Under the pieces are notes generated by a model. That model searched no databases. It was not told where the DNA came from and saw only the letters and a program-made list of their open reading frames with translations. From positions 2,046,001-2,110,000 of the forward strand of contig NZ_JACCBH010000001.1 in assembly GCF_013409745.1 (NCBI RefSeq): DNA of 64,000 bases, read 5' to 3'. The number at the start of each line of letters is the position of its first letter. The first letter of the stretch is position 1. Source of the stretch: Microbacterium pseudoresistens. Its GTDB lineage: Bacteria; Actinomycetota; Actinomycetes; Actinomycetales; Microbacteriaceae. The position numbers and the translations under genes were made by a program. Below are positions 45,511 through 57,027 of the stretch, in pieces.

Positions 45511-45544
45511 TCGTCGCGGCCGAGACGGTCTGCGTCGCCCGTGA

Positions 45545-46603
45545 TCAGCGCCGGTCGCCGAAGGTGGCCAGCAGCCGCTGCAGGGAGTCGAGGCGCGCTC
45601 GCCCCGCCTCGCCGAGCTCTCCGCCTTCCGCGGCGAGGTTCAGCGCGCAGTCCTCGGCATCGGGCAGGTGGGTGCATCCGCGCGGGCATTGCTCGGCGAT
45701 CTCGGCGAGCTCGGTGAACGCGGAGAGGATGTGGGCCGGATCCACGTGCCCAAGTCCGAACGAGCGCACGCCGGGGGTGTCGATCACCCAGCCCGATCCG
45801 CCCGCGGGAGAGCGGTAGCGCAGCGACACGGTCGACGACGAGGTGTGCCGCCCGCGACCGGTCACCTCGTTCACGTGCCCGGTGGCCCGACCCGCTGTGG
45901 GCACCAGCGCGTTCACCAGGGTCGACTTGCCCACGCCGGAATGCCCGACGAACACCGTGGAGTGGCCCACGAGCGCCGCCCCGATCTCGTCGACCGGCAT
46001 CTCGCCACGCGCGCTGGTGAAGATGCGCAGGTCGAGGCCGTCGAAATGGTGCAGGAACGCAGAGGGATCCGCGAGGTCGGTCTTGGTGACCACGAGCAGC
46101 GGCTGGATACCGGCGTCCAGCGCGGCGACGAGGTAGCGGTCGACCAGGCGTGCGCGCGGCTCGGGATCGGCCGCGGCGACGACCACCAGCATCTGATCGG
46201 CGTTGGCTACGATCACGCGCTCGACCTGGTCGGTGTCGTCGGCGCTGCGGCGCAGCAACGAGGTGCGATCGGCGATTCCCACGATCCGCCCGAGCGTGCC
46301 CTCGTCGCCGGAGGTGTCGCCGACGACGCGGGCCCGATCGCCCGTGACGATGGGCGTGCGCCGCAGCTCTCGCGCCCTGGCCGCCGTCACGGTGCGCTCG
46401 TCGTCACCGTCCTCGTCGAGCAGCACGGCGTACCGGCCGCGATCGACGCCGAGCACTCGGCCGAGTTCGGCGTCGTCGTGCGAGGGGCGCCGTTTCGTGC
46501 GGGGGCGGTTCGCCTTCGGATTGGGACGCACGCGGATGAGCGTCTCGTCGTACTCGTCGAGTTCGTCGAGCTCTGCGTCGTCGTCGTCGCCCAACCAGCT
46601 CAC
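45545..46603 (-). CDS. rsgA: Ribosome small-subunit-dependent GTPase RsgA
   Basis: This protein of about 352 residues has an acidic N-terminus and an OB-fold. Its circularly permuted GTPase order places TKTD (G4) before the P-loop GHSGVGKST (G1) and DTPG (G3). A C-terminal zinc finger carries CPRGCTHLPDAEDCAL. RsgA helps mature the 30S subunit and responds to ppGpp. GTG 46603 overlaps the aroA stop as GTGA, so the two are co-translated. The same pairing is common in actinobacteria. Confidence 0.95.
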   Translation of the reverse strand: MSWLGDDDDAELDELDEYDETLIRVRPNPKANRPRTKRRPSHDDAELGRVLGVDRGRYAVLLDEDGDDERTVTAARARELRRTPIVTGDRARVVGDTSGDEGTLGRIVGIADRTSLLRRSADDTDQVERVIVANADQMLVVVAAADPEPRARLVDRYLVAALDAGIQPLLVVTKTDLADPSAFLHHFDGLDLRIFTSARGEMPVDEIGAALVGHSTVFVGHSGVGKSTLVNALVPTAGRATGHVNEVTGRGRHTSSSTVSLRYRSPAGGSGWVIDTPGVRSFGLGHVDPAHILSAFTELAEIAEQCPRGCTHLPDAEDCALNLAAEGGELGEAGRARLDSLQRLLATFGDRR

Positions 46604-47952
46604 GCGGAGGCGCCTCCGACCGGCACCGGTTCGTCGGCGGCCAGCATCTGCTCCCACAGCCGGGCGAACTCCGGCAGCGTCTTGGCCGTCGTGCCGATGT
46701 CGTCGATCACGACTCCTTCGACGGCGAGGCCGATCAGCGCACCCGTCGTCGCCATCCGGTGGTCGTGGAACGAGGCCCAGTCGCCGCCGTGCAGAGCGGT
46801 GGGAGTGATCCGCACGCCATCCGGAAGCTCCTCGATCTCGCCGCCGAGCGCGCGCAGGTTCGCGATGAGGGCGGCGATGCGGTCGGTCTCGTGCCCGCGG
46901 ATGTGACCGATGCCGTGGATCGTCGTGGGCTCGTCGGCGAACGCCGCCAGTCCCACGAAGGTCGGCGCGAGCTCGCCCGCCGCCGACAGGTCGAGCGAGC
47001 CGCCGCGGATGCGTCCGCCGCCGCGCACGGTGAGCGCGCCCGCCTGTCGCGAGGTGTGCGCGCCCAGCAGGGTGAGCAGCTCGGGCAGCAGACCGCCGGG
47101 CTGGGTGGAGTGCGGCGGCCAGCCGTGCACGGTGATCTCTCCGCCGGTGACGAGGGCCGCGGCGAGGAACGGCGCGGCGTTGGAGAGGTCGGGCTCGATC
47201 GGCAGTTCCTTCGCGCGGGGCGCGCCCGCTTCGACGAGCCATTCGCCCGTGGCGGGGCGCTCGACGCGGATGCCGCGGCGATGCAGCGCCTCGACGGTCA
47301 TGTCGATGTGCGGCATGCTCGGCAGCCGGTCACCGGTGTGCACGAGGTGCAGGCCCACGTCGAAGCGGGGAGCCGCCAGCAGCAGGCCGGAGACGAACTG
47401 GCTGGACTCGGAGGCGTCGATCTCGACGCGGCCGCCGCGGATCCGGCCGTGACCTCGGATGGTGAACGGCAACGACCAGCTGCCCTCGTCGTCGACGTCG
47501 ACGCCCAGGTCGCGCAGCGCGTGGATCATGGCGCCCATGGGGCGGTGCAGTGCGCTCTCGTGCGCCGTGAGCATTACATCGCCTTCGGCAAGGCCCGCCA
47601 GGGGCGCGACGAAGCGCATCACCGTTCCCGCCTGCCCGCAGTCCACGGTCACGCCCGCGCGGAACGGGGCGGGGGTCACGACGAGATCGGGACCGAACTC
47701 GCCCTCGCCCTCGACCTCGGCGATCCCGGTGCCCAGCGCCTGAAGGGCCTCGACCATGCGTCGCGAGTCGTCGGAGTGCAGCGGGGCGACGAGGCGGCCC
47801 GGGCCGTCGGCGATCGAGGCGAGCACCAGTTCGCGGTTGGTCAGCGACTTCGAGCCGGGAATCGTCAGCGTCGCAGTGAGGGGGTTGTCGGCCGACGGCG
47901 CGACGTAGCGGCCCGTCGGGGCGTCGTGCCGGGAATACCTGTGGTCGCTCAT
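46600..47952 (-). CDS. aroA: 3-phosphoshikimate 1-carboxyvinyltransferase (EPSP synthase)
   Basis: This 450-residue EPSP synthase has LTIPGSKSLTNRELVLASI at the N-terminus, the DCGQAGTVMRF phosphate-binding segment, the catalytic LSNAAPFLAAAL region and an inside-C-terminal IDDIGTTAKTLPEF. It makes EPSP for aromatic amino acids. The first residues (1-22) form a Microbacteriaceae-like extension. TAGGCT lies 8 nt before the ATG. It is divergent from sigR and overlaps rsgA. Confidence 0.95.
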   Translation of the reverse strand: MSDHRYSRHDAPTGRYVAPSADNPLTATLTIPGSKSLTNRELVLASIADGPGRLVAPLHSDDSRRMVEALQALGTGIAEVEGEGEFGPDLVVTPAPFRAGVTVDCGQAGTVMRFVAPLAGLAEGDVMLTAHESALHRPMGAMIHALRDLGVDVDDEGSWSLPFTIRGHGRIRGGRVEIDASESSQFVSGLLLAAPRFDVGLHLVHTGDRLPSMPHIDMTVEALHRRGIRVERPATGEWLVEAGAPRAKELPIEPDLSNAAPFLAAALVTGGEITVHGWPPHSTQPGGLLPELLTLLGAHTSRQAGALTVRGGGRIRGGSLDLSAAGELAPTFVGLAAFADEPTTIHGIGHIRGHETDRIAALIANLRALGGEIEELPDGVRITPTALHGGDWASFHDHRMATTGALIGLAVEGVVIDDIGTTAKTLPEFARLWEQMLAADEPVPVGGASA

Positions 47953-47960
47953 CGGTTTCT

Positions 47961-47966
47961 AGCCTA
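47961..47966 (-). promoter_or_regulatory. -10 TAGGCT of aroA-rsgA
   Basis: TAGGCT on the minus strand lies 8 nt before the ATG at 47952. Confidence 0.5.
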
Positions 47967-48013
47967 CTGAAGCGCTCCGCACGGGAAGAGCACCCGAAAC
48001 AGGAAGGGCGGAC

Positions 48014-48691
48014 ATGATCGCGACTCTCGAGCCGGTGTCGGTCGCCCTCGACAGCCTAGACTGGCGGGCGATGGAAGATGACGCATCGCAGGACGCCGCC
48101 GCGCACGCGGAGGGCGATTCCGCGCGCCGGGAGTTCGAGCAGCAGGCCATCCCGTTCATGGATCAGCTCTACGCCGCCGCGATGCGCATGACGCGCAATC
48201 CGGCCGATGCCGCCGATCTGGTGCAGGAGACATTCGTCAAGGCGTTCGCGTCGTGGGCGAGTTTCACGCAGGGCACCAACCTCAAGGCGTGGCTGTACCG
48301 CATCCTCACGAACACCTACATCAACAGCTACCGCAAGAAGCAGCGCGAGCCCTACCAGGGAACGATCGACGAGCTCGAGGACTGGCAGCTCGGCGGCGCC
48401 GAGTCGACCACGGCCACGCACCGCCGCTCGGCCGAGGCCGAGGCGATCGATCGCATGCCCGCATCTGTCGTCAAGGACGCGCTGCAACAGGTACCTGAGG
48501 ACTTCCGCCTGGCGGTCTACTTCGCCGACGTCGAGGGATTCGCGTACCAGGAGATCGCCGACATCATGAAGACCCCCATCGGCACCGTGATGAGCCGTCT
48601 GCATCGTGGCAGGCGGATGCTGCGGGAGCTGCTGGCAGATTACGCCGCGGAGCGTGGGATCGCCGCGGCCGGCACGAGGAGCACGACATGA
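48014..48691 (+). CDS. sigR: ECF sigma factor, SigR/SigH type
   Basis: This ECF sigma factor has up to 225 residues, with sigma region 2 ([29 protein letters not shown]) and region 4 ([38 protein letters not shown]). The paired anti-sigma gene and the sequence match SigR/SigH, which respond to thiol-oxidative and heat stress. Two starts are possible. ATG 48014 follows AGGAAGGG. ATG 48071 lies 8 nt after TAGACT and would be leaderless, lacking 19 residues. Two isoforms could therefore exist. The gene overlaps the anti-sigma gene as ATGA. Confidence 0.94.
   Translation: MIATLEPVSVALDSLDWRAMEDDASQDAAAHAEGDSARREFEQQAIPFMDQLYAAAMRMTRNPADAADLVQETFVKAFASWASFTQGTNLKAWLYRILTNTYINSYRKKQREPYQGTIDELEDWQLGGAESTTATHRRSAEAEAIDRMPASVVKDALQQVPEDFRLAVYFADVEGFAYQEIADIMKTPIGTVMSRLHRGRRMLRELLADYAAERGIAAAGTRSTT
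48057..48062 (+). promoter_or_regulatory. Internal -10 TAGACT of sigR
   Basis: TAGACT lies 8 nt before an in-frame ATG at 48071 inside the longer sigR frame. Confidence 0.45.
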
Positions 48692-48933
48692 GCGACTGCG
48701 GCTGCGACAAGGCCAGGCGCGATCTGGAGGAGTACCTCCGCAACGAGATCTGCAAGACCGAGCATGCGGATATCCGGGCGCACCTGGAGAACTGCCCCGG
48801 ATGCCGCGATGAGGCGCACGTGGCCACGACCCTCACCGAAGTCGTCGCGCGGGCGTGCAAGGAGACCGCTCCGGAGGAGCTGCGCGACCAGGTGATCGCA
48901 CGGCTGCGGGCCGTGCAGTCCGGTACCCACTGA
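48688..48933 (+). CDS. rsrA: Zinc-containing anti-sigma factor, RsrA/RshA type
   Basis: This 81-residue ZAS-family anti-sigma factor has H32-x3-C36-x2-C39 in AHLENCPGC plus Cys4/Cys6 and C22. The Cys/His zinc site becomes oxidised by disulfide stress and releases SigR. The length and the ATGA overlap with sigR are typical. Confidence 0.94.
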   Translation: MSDCGCDKARRDLEEYLRNEICKTEHADIRAHLENCPGCRDEAHVATTLTEVVARACKETAPEELRDQVIARLRAVQSGTH

Positions 48934-48980
48934 CGTCGGCCCCTCCGGCGCCCTCCGTGCGGCGCGAGCGAGGCGCCCCT

Positions 48981-48986
48981 TAGGGT
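48981..48986 (+). promoter_or_regulatory. Leaderless -10 TAGGGT
   Basis: TAGGGT lies 6 nt before the ATG at 48993. Confidence 0.55.
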
Positions 48987-48992
48987 GGAGGG

Positions 48993-50288
48993 ATGACCGC
49001 CTCCGACGCGCTTGCCGTTCCCGTCGACCCGACCTCCCGGCAGAGACTCGCCGAGTCCGCACTCGTCTACCGCGTCATCGACATGAGCGATGATGCCGAC
49101 GCCGAAGGGTTTCTCCGCGCGGATTCGCGCGGTTTCCTCGACGAGGATCCGACGGAGAAGTCGATCGCCGAGATGCGCCCGGGGTTCTCGGAGCGACGCA
49201 ACGTCGGCGTCTTCGATGAGACGGCCGGCACGTGGCCCATCGCCACGGTGAACGGGTGGATCACTCCGCTCACGGTCCCCGGCGGCGAGATCCCGATGTG
49301 GGCGATCAGCTCGGTGACCGTCGCCGGTACGCATCGGCGCCGCGGTATCGCACGCAACCTCCTCGAGGGCGAGCTGCGCGCCGCTTCCGACGCGGGGCTG
49401 GCGATCGCCGGGCTCACCGTCTCGGAGGCGACGATCTACGGCCGGTACGGCTTCGCCTCCGCCGTGCCCGTGGCATCGGTGACCGTCGACACCGTGCGCG
49501 CCGGCTGGGCCGACAGCGCGCGCACCGACGAGGGGCGAGTGCTCTTCTGCGACCGCGAGACGCTCGCCGATGATCTCGGCCGGCTCCACGAGCGCACCCG
49601 CACGGCGCGTGCCGGGCAGATCGCCGGATGGGCCGGTCGCTGGAAGCGTGCGGCCGGAGTCTTCGAGAGCGACAAGGAGCGGGCCTCCGTGCGCGGCGTG
49701 CACTACCTCGACGCCGACGGCGAGGTCCGAGGAGCGCTGGCGTACACGCTGTCGGAGGTTCCCGACGCCTTCCGCTCCGAGCTGAAGGTGCGCGCACTCA
49801 TCGCCGAGACCGACGGGGCACTCCGCGCCCTGTGGCGCTTCGTCGTGCAGCACGACCTCGTGGTGCGCGCCCGTGCAGACCTTCGCCCGGTCGATGATCC
49901 GTTGCCCTGGCTCGTCGCCGACCAGCGCGCCGTGCAGGTCTCCGTGCACGATCACGGGTGGCTGCGCATCCTCGACGTTCCGGCGGCGCTGGCGGCGCGC
50001 ACATATCGTGCGCCGCTGGATGCGGTCGTCGCGGTGGACGACCCGCTCGGGTTCGCCACGGGAACCTGGCGGCTCACGGTCGACGGCGGCCAGGCGTCGA
50101 CCGTGGAGACGGATGGGCCCGCCGACGTGTCACTGGATGTCGCGACGCTCTCGGCGCTCTACGTCGGAGGGGTCAGCGCCGTGCGCCTGCGCGCCGCGGG
50201 CCGGTTGAACGCCTCCGCCGAGATCGCCGCGGCGATCGACGACGCGTTCCGCGCCGCCGATGCCCCGCTCCTCGGAATCTGGTACTGA
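48993..50288 (+). CDS. GNAT N-acetyltransferase, Eis-like
   Basis: This 431-residue protein has a GNAT domain (about residues 60-190, with the acetyl-CoA loop VTVAGTHRRRGIARNLL), a second GNAT-like fold and a C-terminal SCP2-like domain. This is the three-part layout of Eis enzymes. The last residues GIWY end in an aromatic carboxylate, as in Eis, where the terminal carboxylate takes part in catalysis. Y144-R145-Y146-G147 of IYGRYGF lie in the GNAT fold. Eis acetylates amines, including aminoglycosides and peptides; the substrate here is unknown. The transcript is leaderless. Confidence 0.9.
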   Translation: MTASDALAVPVDPTSRQRLAESALVYRVIDMSDDADAEGFLRADSRGFLDEDPTEKSIAEMRPGFSERRNVGVFDETAGTWPIATVNGWITPLTVPGGEIPMWAISSVTVAGTHRRRGIARNLLEGELRAASDAGLAIAGLTVSEATIYGRYGFASAVPVASVTVDTVRAGWADSARTDEGRVLFCDRETLADDLGRLHERTRTARAGQIAGWAGRWKRAAGVFESDKERASVRGVHYLDADGEVRGALAYTLSEVPDAFRSELKVRALIAETDGALRALWRFVVQHDLVVRARADLRPVDDPLPWLVADQRAVQVSVHDHGWLRILDVPAALAARTYRAPLDAVVAVDDPLGFATGTWRLTVDGGQASTVETDGPADVSLDVATLSALYVGGVSAVRLRAAGRLNASAEIAAAIDDAFRAADAPLLGIWY

Positions 50289-50295
50289 CGGGGAG

Positions 50296-53958
<3,663 letters not shown>

Positions 53959-54040
53959 GCTCGATCGCCCTCTTTCGTCGCTGAAGTGCGGTTTCCGCCG
54001 CCTGTGGAGAACTTTTCCGTGCGGCGTTCTTTACTGGTAA

Positions 54041-54046
54041 AGCCTA
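54041..54046 (-). promoter_or_regulatory. -10 TAGGCT of odhA
   Basis: TAGGCT on the minus strand gives a leader of about 75 nt that begins with a TTTAC-CA-GTAAA mini-hairpin. A DnaA-like TTCTCCACA with one mismatch lies nearby. Confidence 0.45.
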
Positions 54047-54101
54047 ACGTGTCCAGGGGTGTGCTCAGGCCTCTCTGAACCTTGCGACACGCCGCTGCCG
54101 G

Positions 54102-54107
54102 TACCCT
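54102..54107 (+). promoter_or_regulatory. Leaderless -10 TACCCT
   Basis: TACCCT lies 6 nt before the ATG at 54114. Confidence 0.55.
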
Positions 54108-54113
54108 GGAGAC

Positions 54114-55568
54114 ATGCAGTTCTCCGGTGAGCGACCCATGGTCGACCTGACGTACTCCGACGTCTTCCTCGTGCCCCGTCGCTCCGATGTGACCAGTCGG
54201 CTCCAGGTCGACCTCGCGCCGCAGGACGGCACCCCCGCGACGATCCCGCTCGTCGCGTCGAACATGAACTCGGTCACGGGTCCGCGCCTGGCCGCAACCC
54301 TCGCCCGCCGCGGCGGCATCGGCGTGCTGCCGCAGGACATGGCGCTGCAGCAGCTCGACGAGTCGATCCGCTGGGTCAAGCGTCAGCCGGTCGCCTGGGA
54401 CACGCCCATCGTGCTGCCGCCGACGGCCTCCGTCGAAGACGCGCTGCGCCAGCTGCCGGCCACGGACGGGCACGGCTTCGTCGTCGCCGAGCCGGGCGAG
54501 TCGATCGACGCGGAGTCGATCATCGGCACCCTGCCCGCCGCGCGCCTGGCGACGGCCCTGCCCGATGCACGACTCGGCGACCTCGTGCGGGGAAGCTCGC
54601 CGTCGCTCGACGCCGACGACGTCCAGGGCGGCCGCGCCGCGTTCGATGCGATCACCGCCGCCGACGCCGAGATGATGTGCGTGCTCCAGCACGGACGCCT
54701 CGTGGGCACGCTCACCGCCCGCAGCGCACTGCGCTCAACCCTCTACCGCCCGGCAGTGGACGGCTCCGGGCGGCTCGCCGTCGCCGCCGCCGTCGGCATC
54801 AACGGCGATGTCGCCGCGAAGGCCAAGGCTCTCGCCGCGGCCGGCGTCGACGTGCTCGTGGTCGACACTGCCCACGGGCATCAGGAGGGCATGCTCCGCG
54901 CCCTGCAGACGGTCTCGGGGCTCGGGCTCGGCCTGCCCATCGTCGCGGGCAACATCGTCACGGGCGACGGCGTGCGCGACCTCGTCGACGCGGGCGCCTC
55001 GATCCTCAAGGTCGGCGTCGGCCCCGGCGCCATGTGCACCACGCGTATGATGACGGCCGTGGGCCGCCCGCAGTTCTCCGCCGTGCTCGAGACCGCCGAG
55101 GCCGCCCGTGCGGTCGGCGCCCACGTCTGGGCCGACGGCGGCGTGCGCTACCCCCGCGACGTGGCCCTGGCGCTCGCCGCGGGTGCGGCGTCCGTGATGA
55201 TCGGATCCTGGTTCGCCGGAACAGTCGAGGCCCCCGGCGAACTGCAGAGCGATGCCGAGGGACGCCTGTTCAAGGAGTCGTGGGGGATGGCCTCCACGAA
55301 GGCCGTCCAGGCGCGCTTCGGCCGTCTGGACGCGTACGATCGCGCCCGCAAGGAGCTTTTCGCCGAGGGCATCTCGTCGTCGAAGATCTACCTGGATCCG
55401 CTGCGCCCCGGTGTGGAGGACCTGCTCGACATGATCACCTCCGGCGTGCGGTCGTCGTTCACCTACGCGGGAGCGTCGAGCGTTCCCGAGTTCCACGAGC
55501 GCGCCACGGTCGGCCTGCAGTCCGCGGCGGGATACGAGGAGGGCAAGGCGCTCCCGGTCAGCTGGTGA
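54114..55568 (+). CDS. guaB1: GuaB1-family IMP dehydrogenase-related protein (GMP reductase-like)
   Basis: This 484-residue IMPDH/GMPR-fold barrel has two inserted CBS domains (about residues 95-220). The catalytic Cys lies in VGVGPGAMCTTRMM, and GSWFAGTVEAPGE and KLYLD-like phosphate-binding segments follow. The sequence belongs to the GuaB1 group of actinobacteria, related to IMPDH and reported in mycobacteria to be a GMP reductase. Here it would recycle GMP to IMP. It is leaderless and divergent from odhA. Confidence 0.92.
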   Translation: MQFSGERPMVDLTYSDVFLVPRRSDVTSRLQVDLAPQDGTPATIPLVASNMNSVTGPRLAATLARRGGIGVLPQDMALQQLDESIRWVKRQPVAWDTPIVLPPTASVEDALRQLPATDGHGFVVAEPGESIDAESIIGTLPAARLATALPDARLGDLVRGSSPSLDADDVQGGRAAFDAITAADAEMMCVLQHGRLVGTLTARSALRSTLYRPAVDGSGRLAVAAAVGINGDVAAKAKALAAAGVDVLVVDTAHGHQEGMLRALQTVSGLGLGLPIVAGNIVTGDGVRDLVDAGASILKVGVGPGAMCTTRMMTAVGRPQFSAVLETAEAARAVGAHVWADGGVRYPRDVALALAAGAASVMIGSWFAGTVEAPGELQSDAEGRLFKESWGMASTKAVQARFGRLDAYDRARKELFAEGISSSKIYLDPLRPGVEDLLDMITSGVRSSFTYAGASSVPEFHERATVGLQSAAGYEEGKALPVSW

Positions 55569-55704
55569 CCGTCCGAGGCCTTTGATACGACGGCGCGGGC
55601 TTTCACAGCCGATCCGGATACAATCTCCTCACCATGGACGACCCTCCTTCTTGTAGTCCCTCGCCCCACCGTCCGGCCTCTGCTCTTGCGGAGGTGCACG
55701 CCTG
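55569..55704. other. Leader region of the hemolysin-family operon
   Basis: About 136 nt lie after guaB1. It holds a TACAAT -10 (55619-55624), a 24-codon open frame (55634-55705) and the GGAGGTG site of the next gene (55690-55696). Confidence 0.6.
55619..55624 (+). promoter_or_regulatory. -10 TACAAT before the leader peptide
   Basis: TACAAT lies 9 nt before an ATG at 55634, giving a transcript with at most a few nucleotides before that ATG. Confidence 0.55.
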
Positions 55705-55705
55705 A
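55634..55705 (+). CDS. Putative 23-residue acidic/proline leader peptide (MDDPP...)
   Basis: This 24-codon frame begins MDDPPSCSPSPHRPAS and ends with a TGA overlapping the ATG of the CorC/CNNM-type gene as TGATG. It is immediately downstream of a TACAAT -10, so it would be the first thing translated on the operon mRNA. Asp-Asp-Pro-Pro at residues 2-5 and five Pro in the first 14 residues resemble the N-terminus of enterobacterial MgtL, where acidic/Pro stretches destabilise ribosomes when Mg2+ is low. CCTCC in codons 4-5 can also pair with the GGAGG of the next gene's ribosome-binding site. Function is inferred; no homologue search was possible. Confidence 0.5.
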   Translation: MDDPPSCSPSPHRPASALAEVHA

Positions 55706-57027
55706 TGGATTACGTCTGGCTCGGCGTGGGGCTCCTGCTCACGATCGGCACGGGTCTGTTCGTCGCCAGCGAGTTCGCTCTGGTGAACCTCGACCGTGCA
55801 GACCTGGAAGCGCGTCGCGATCGCGGCGAGACGCGGCTGGGAATGACCATCGCCGCGTTGAAGATCACGTCGACGCATCTCTCATCCGCTCAGCTCGGGA
55901 TCACCCTCACGACGCTGCTGACCGGATTCACGATGGAACCGGCCCTGTCGAACCTGCTCGGTCCCGTGCTGCGAGGCTGGGGCGTTCCTGCCGGTGCCGT
56001 CGCACCGATCGGCGTCATCGTGGCGATGTTCGTCGCCACGATGCTGTCGATGATCATCGGCGAACTCGTGCCGAAGAATTTCGCCCTCGCCCTGCCGGTG
56101 GCCACCGCGAAGCTGGTGATCCCGTTCCAGACGGCGTTCACCTGGGTGTTCCGGCCGGCCGTGGCCCTGCTCAACGGCAGCGCCAACGGCGTGCTCCGTG
56201 CGATGGGGATCGAACCGAAGGAAGAGCTCTCCGGTGCACGATCGGCCGAGGAGCTCTCCTCGCTCGTGCGTCGCTCCGCCAGCGCGGGGGTGCTCGAAGC
56301 CGACACCGCCTCGCTCCTGGATCGCAGCCTCCGCTTCTCGCGTCTCACGGCCGATGACGTCATGACGGCGCGCCCCAGCATGCACGCCATCGCCGCGGGC
56401 GACTCCGCCGACGACGTCATCCGTCTCGCTCGCCGCACGGGGCACAGCCGCTTCCCGGTGTACGACGATTCGCTCGATGACATCGTCGGCGTCGTGCACC
56501 TCAAGGCCGCCGTGTCGGTGCCGCGCGACCGCCGCGCCGACGTGCCGGCCGCCGCGCTCTCGTCCGAGCCGCTGCGCGTGCCCGAGACGCTGCACTTGGA
56601 CGTGCTGATCTCCGAGCTGCGCAACCGCGGCTACCAGATGGCCATCGTCGTCGACGAGTACGGCGGCACCGCCGGCGTGGTCACGCTCGAGGACCTCGTG
56701 GAGGAGATCGTCGGCGAGGTCGCAGACGAGCACGATCGCAGTCGCGCCGGCGTCATCCGCAACCGTGACGGGCTCATCAGCTTCCCCGGTGAGCTGCGAC
56801 CCGACGAGCTGCGCGAGAGCACCGGCATCGATGTGCCGGAGGGCGATGTGTACGACACGGTCGGCGGATACGTGATGAGCGTGCTCGAACGCGTGCCCGC
56901 CGTCGGCGATGAGGTGCTGCTCGACGGCGGCACCCTCCGGGTCGTGCGCATGCACGGCCGCCGAGTCGACCGCATCCGCTTCACCCCCGCGCCGGCCGCG
57001 GTCGACGATGAGGGGGTCGGCCGATGA
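55705..57027 (+). CDS. CNNM/CorC-type membrane protein (hemolysin family)
   Basis: This 440-residue protein has a DUF21/CNNM transmembrane domain (about residues 1-180). A CBS pair follows (about 215-335, with DVMTARPSMHAI and VVDEYGGTAGVVTLEDLVEEIVGE), and a C-terminal CorC_HlyC domain lies at about 350-430. Members are linked to Mg2+ and Co2+ transport or efflux and are misnamed hemolysins. GGAGGTG lies 8 nt before the ATG, and the leader peptide stop overlaps it. It is followed by a second, similar gene. Confidence 0.93.
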   Translation: MDYVWLGVGLLLTIGTGLFVASEFALVNLDRADLEARRDRGETRLGMTIAALKITSTHLSSAQLGITLTTLLTGFTMEPALSNLLGPVLRGWGVPAGAVAPIGVIVAMFVATMLSMIIGELVPKNFALALPVATAKLVIPFQTAFTWVFRPAVALLNGSANGVLRAMGIEPKEELSGARSAEELSSLVRRSASAGVLEADTASLLDRSLRFSRLTADDVMTARPSMHAIAAGDSADDVIRLARRTGHSRFPVYDDSLDDIVGVVHLKAAVSVPRDRRADVPAAALSSEPLRVPETLHLDVLISELRNRGYQMAIVVDEYGGTAGVVTLEDLVEEIVGEVADEHDRSRAGVIRNRDGLISFPGELRPDELRESTGIDVPEGDVYDTVGGYVMSVLERVPAVGDEVLLDGGTLRVVRMHGRRVDRIRFTPAPAAVDDEGVGR

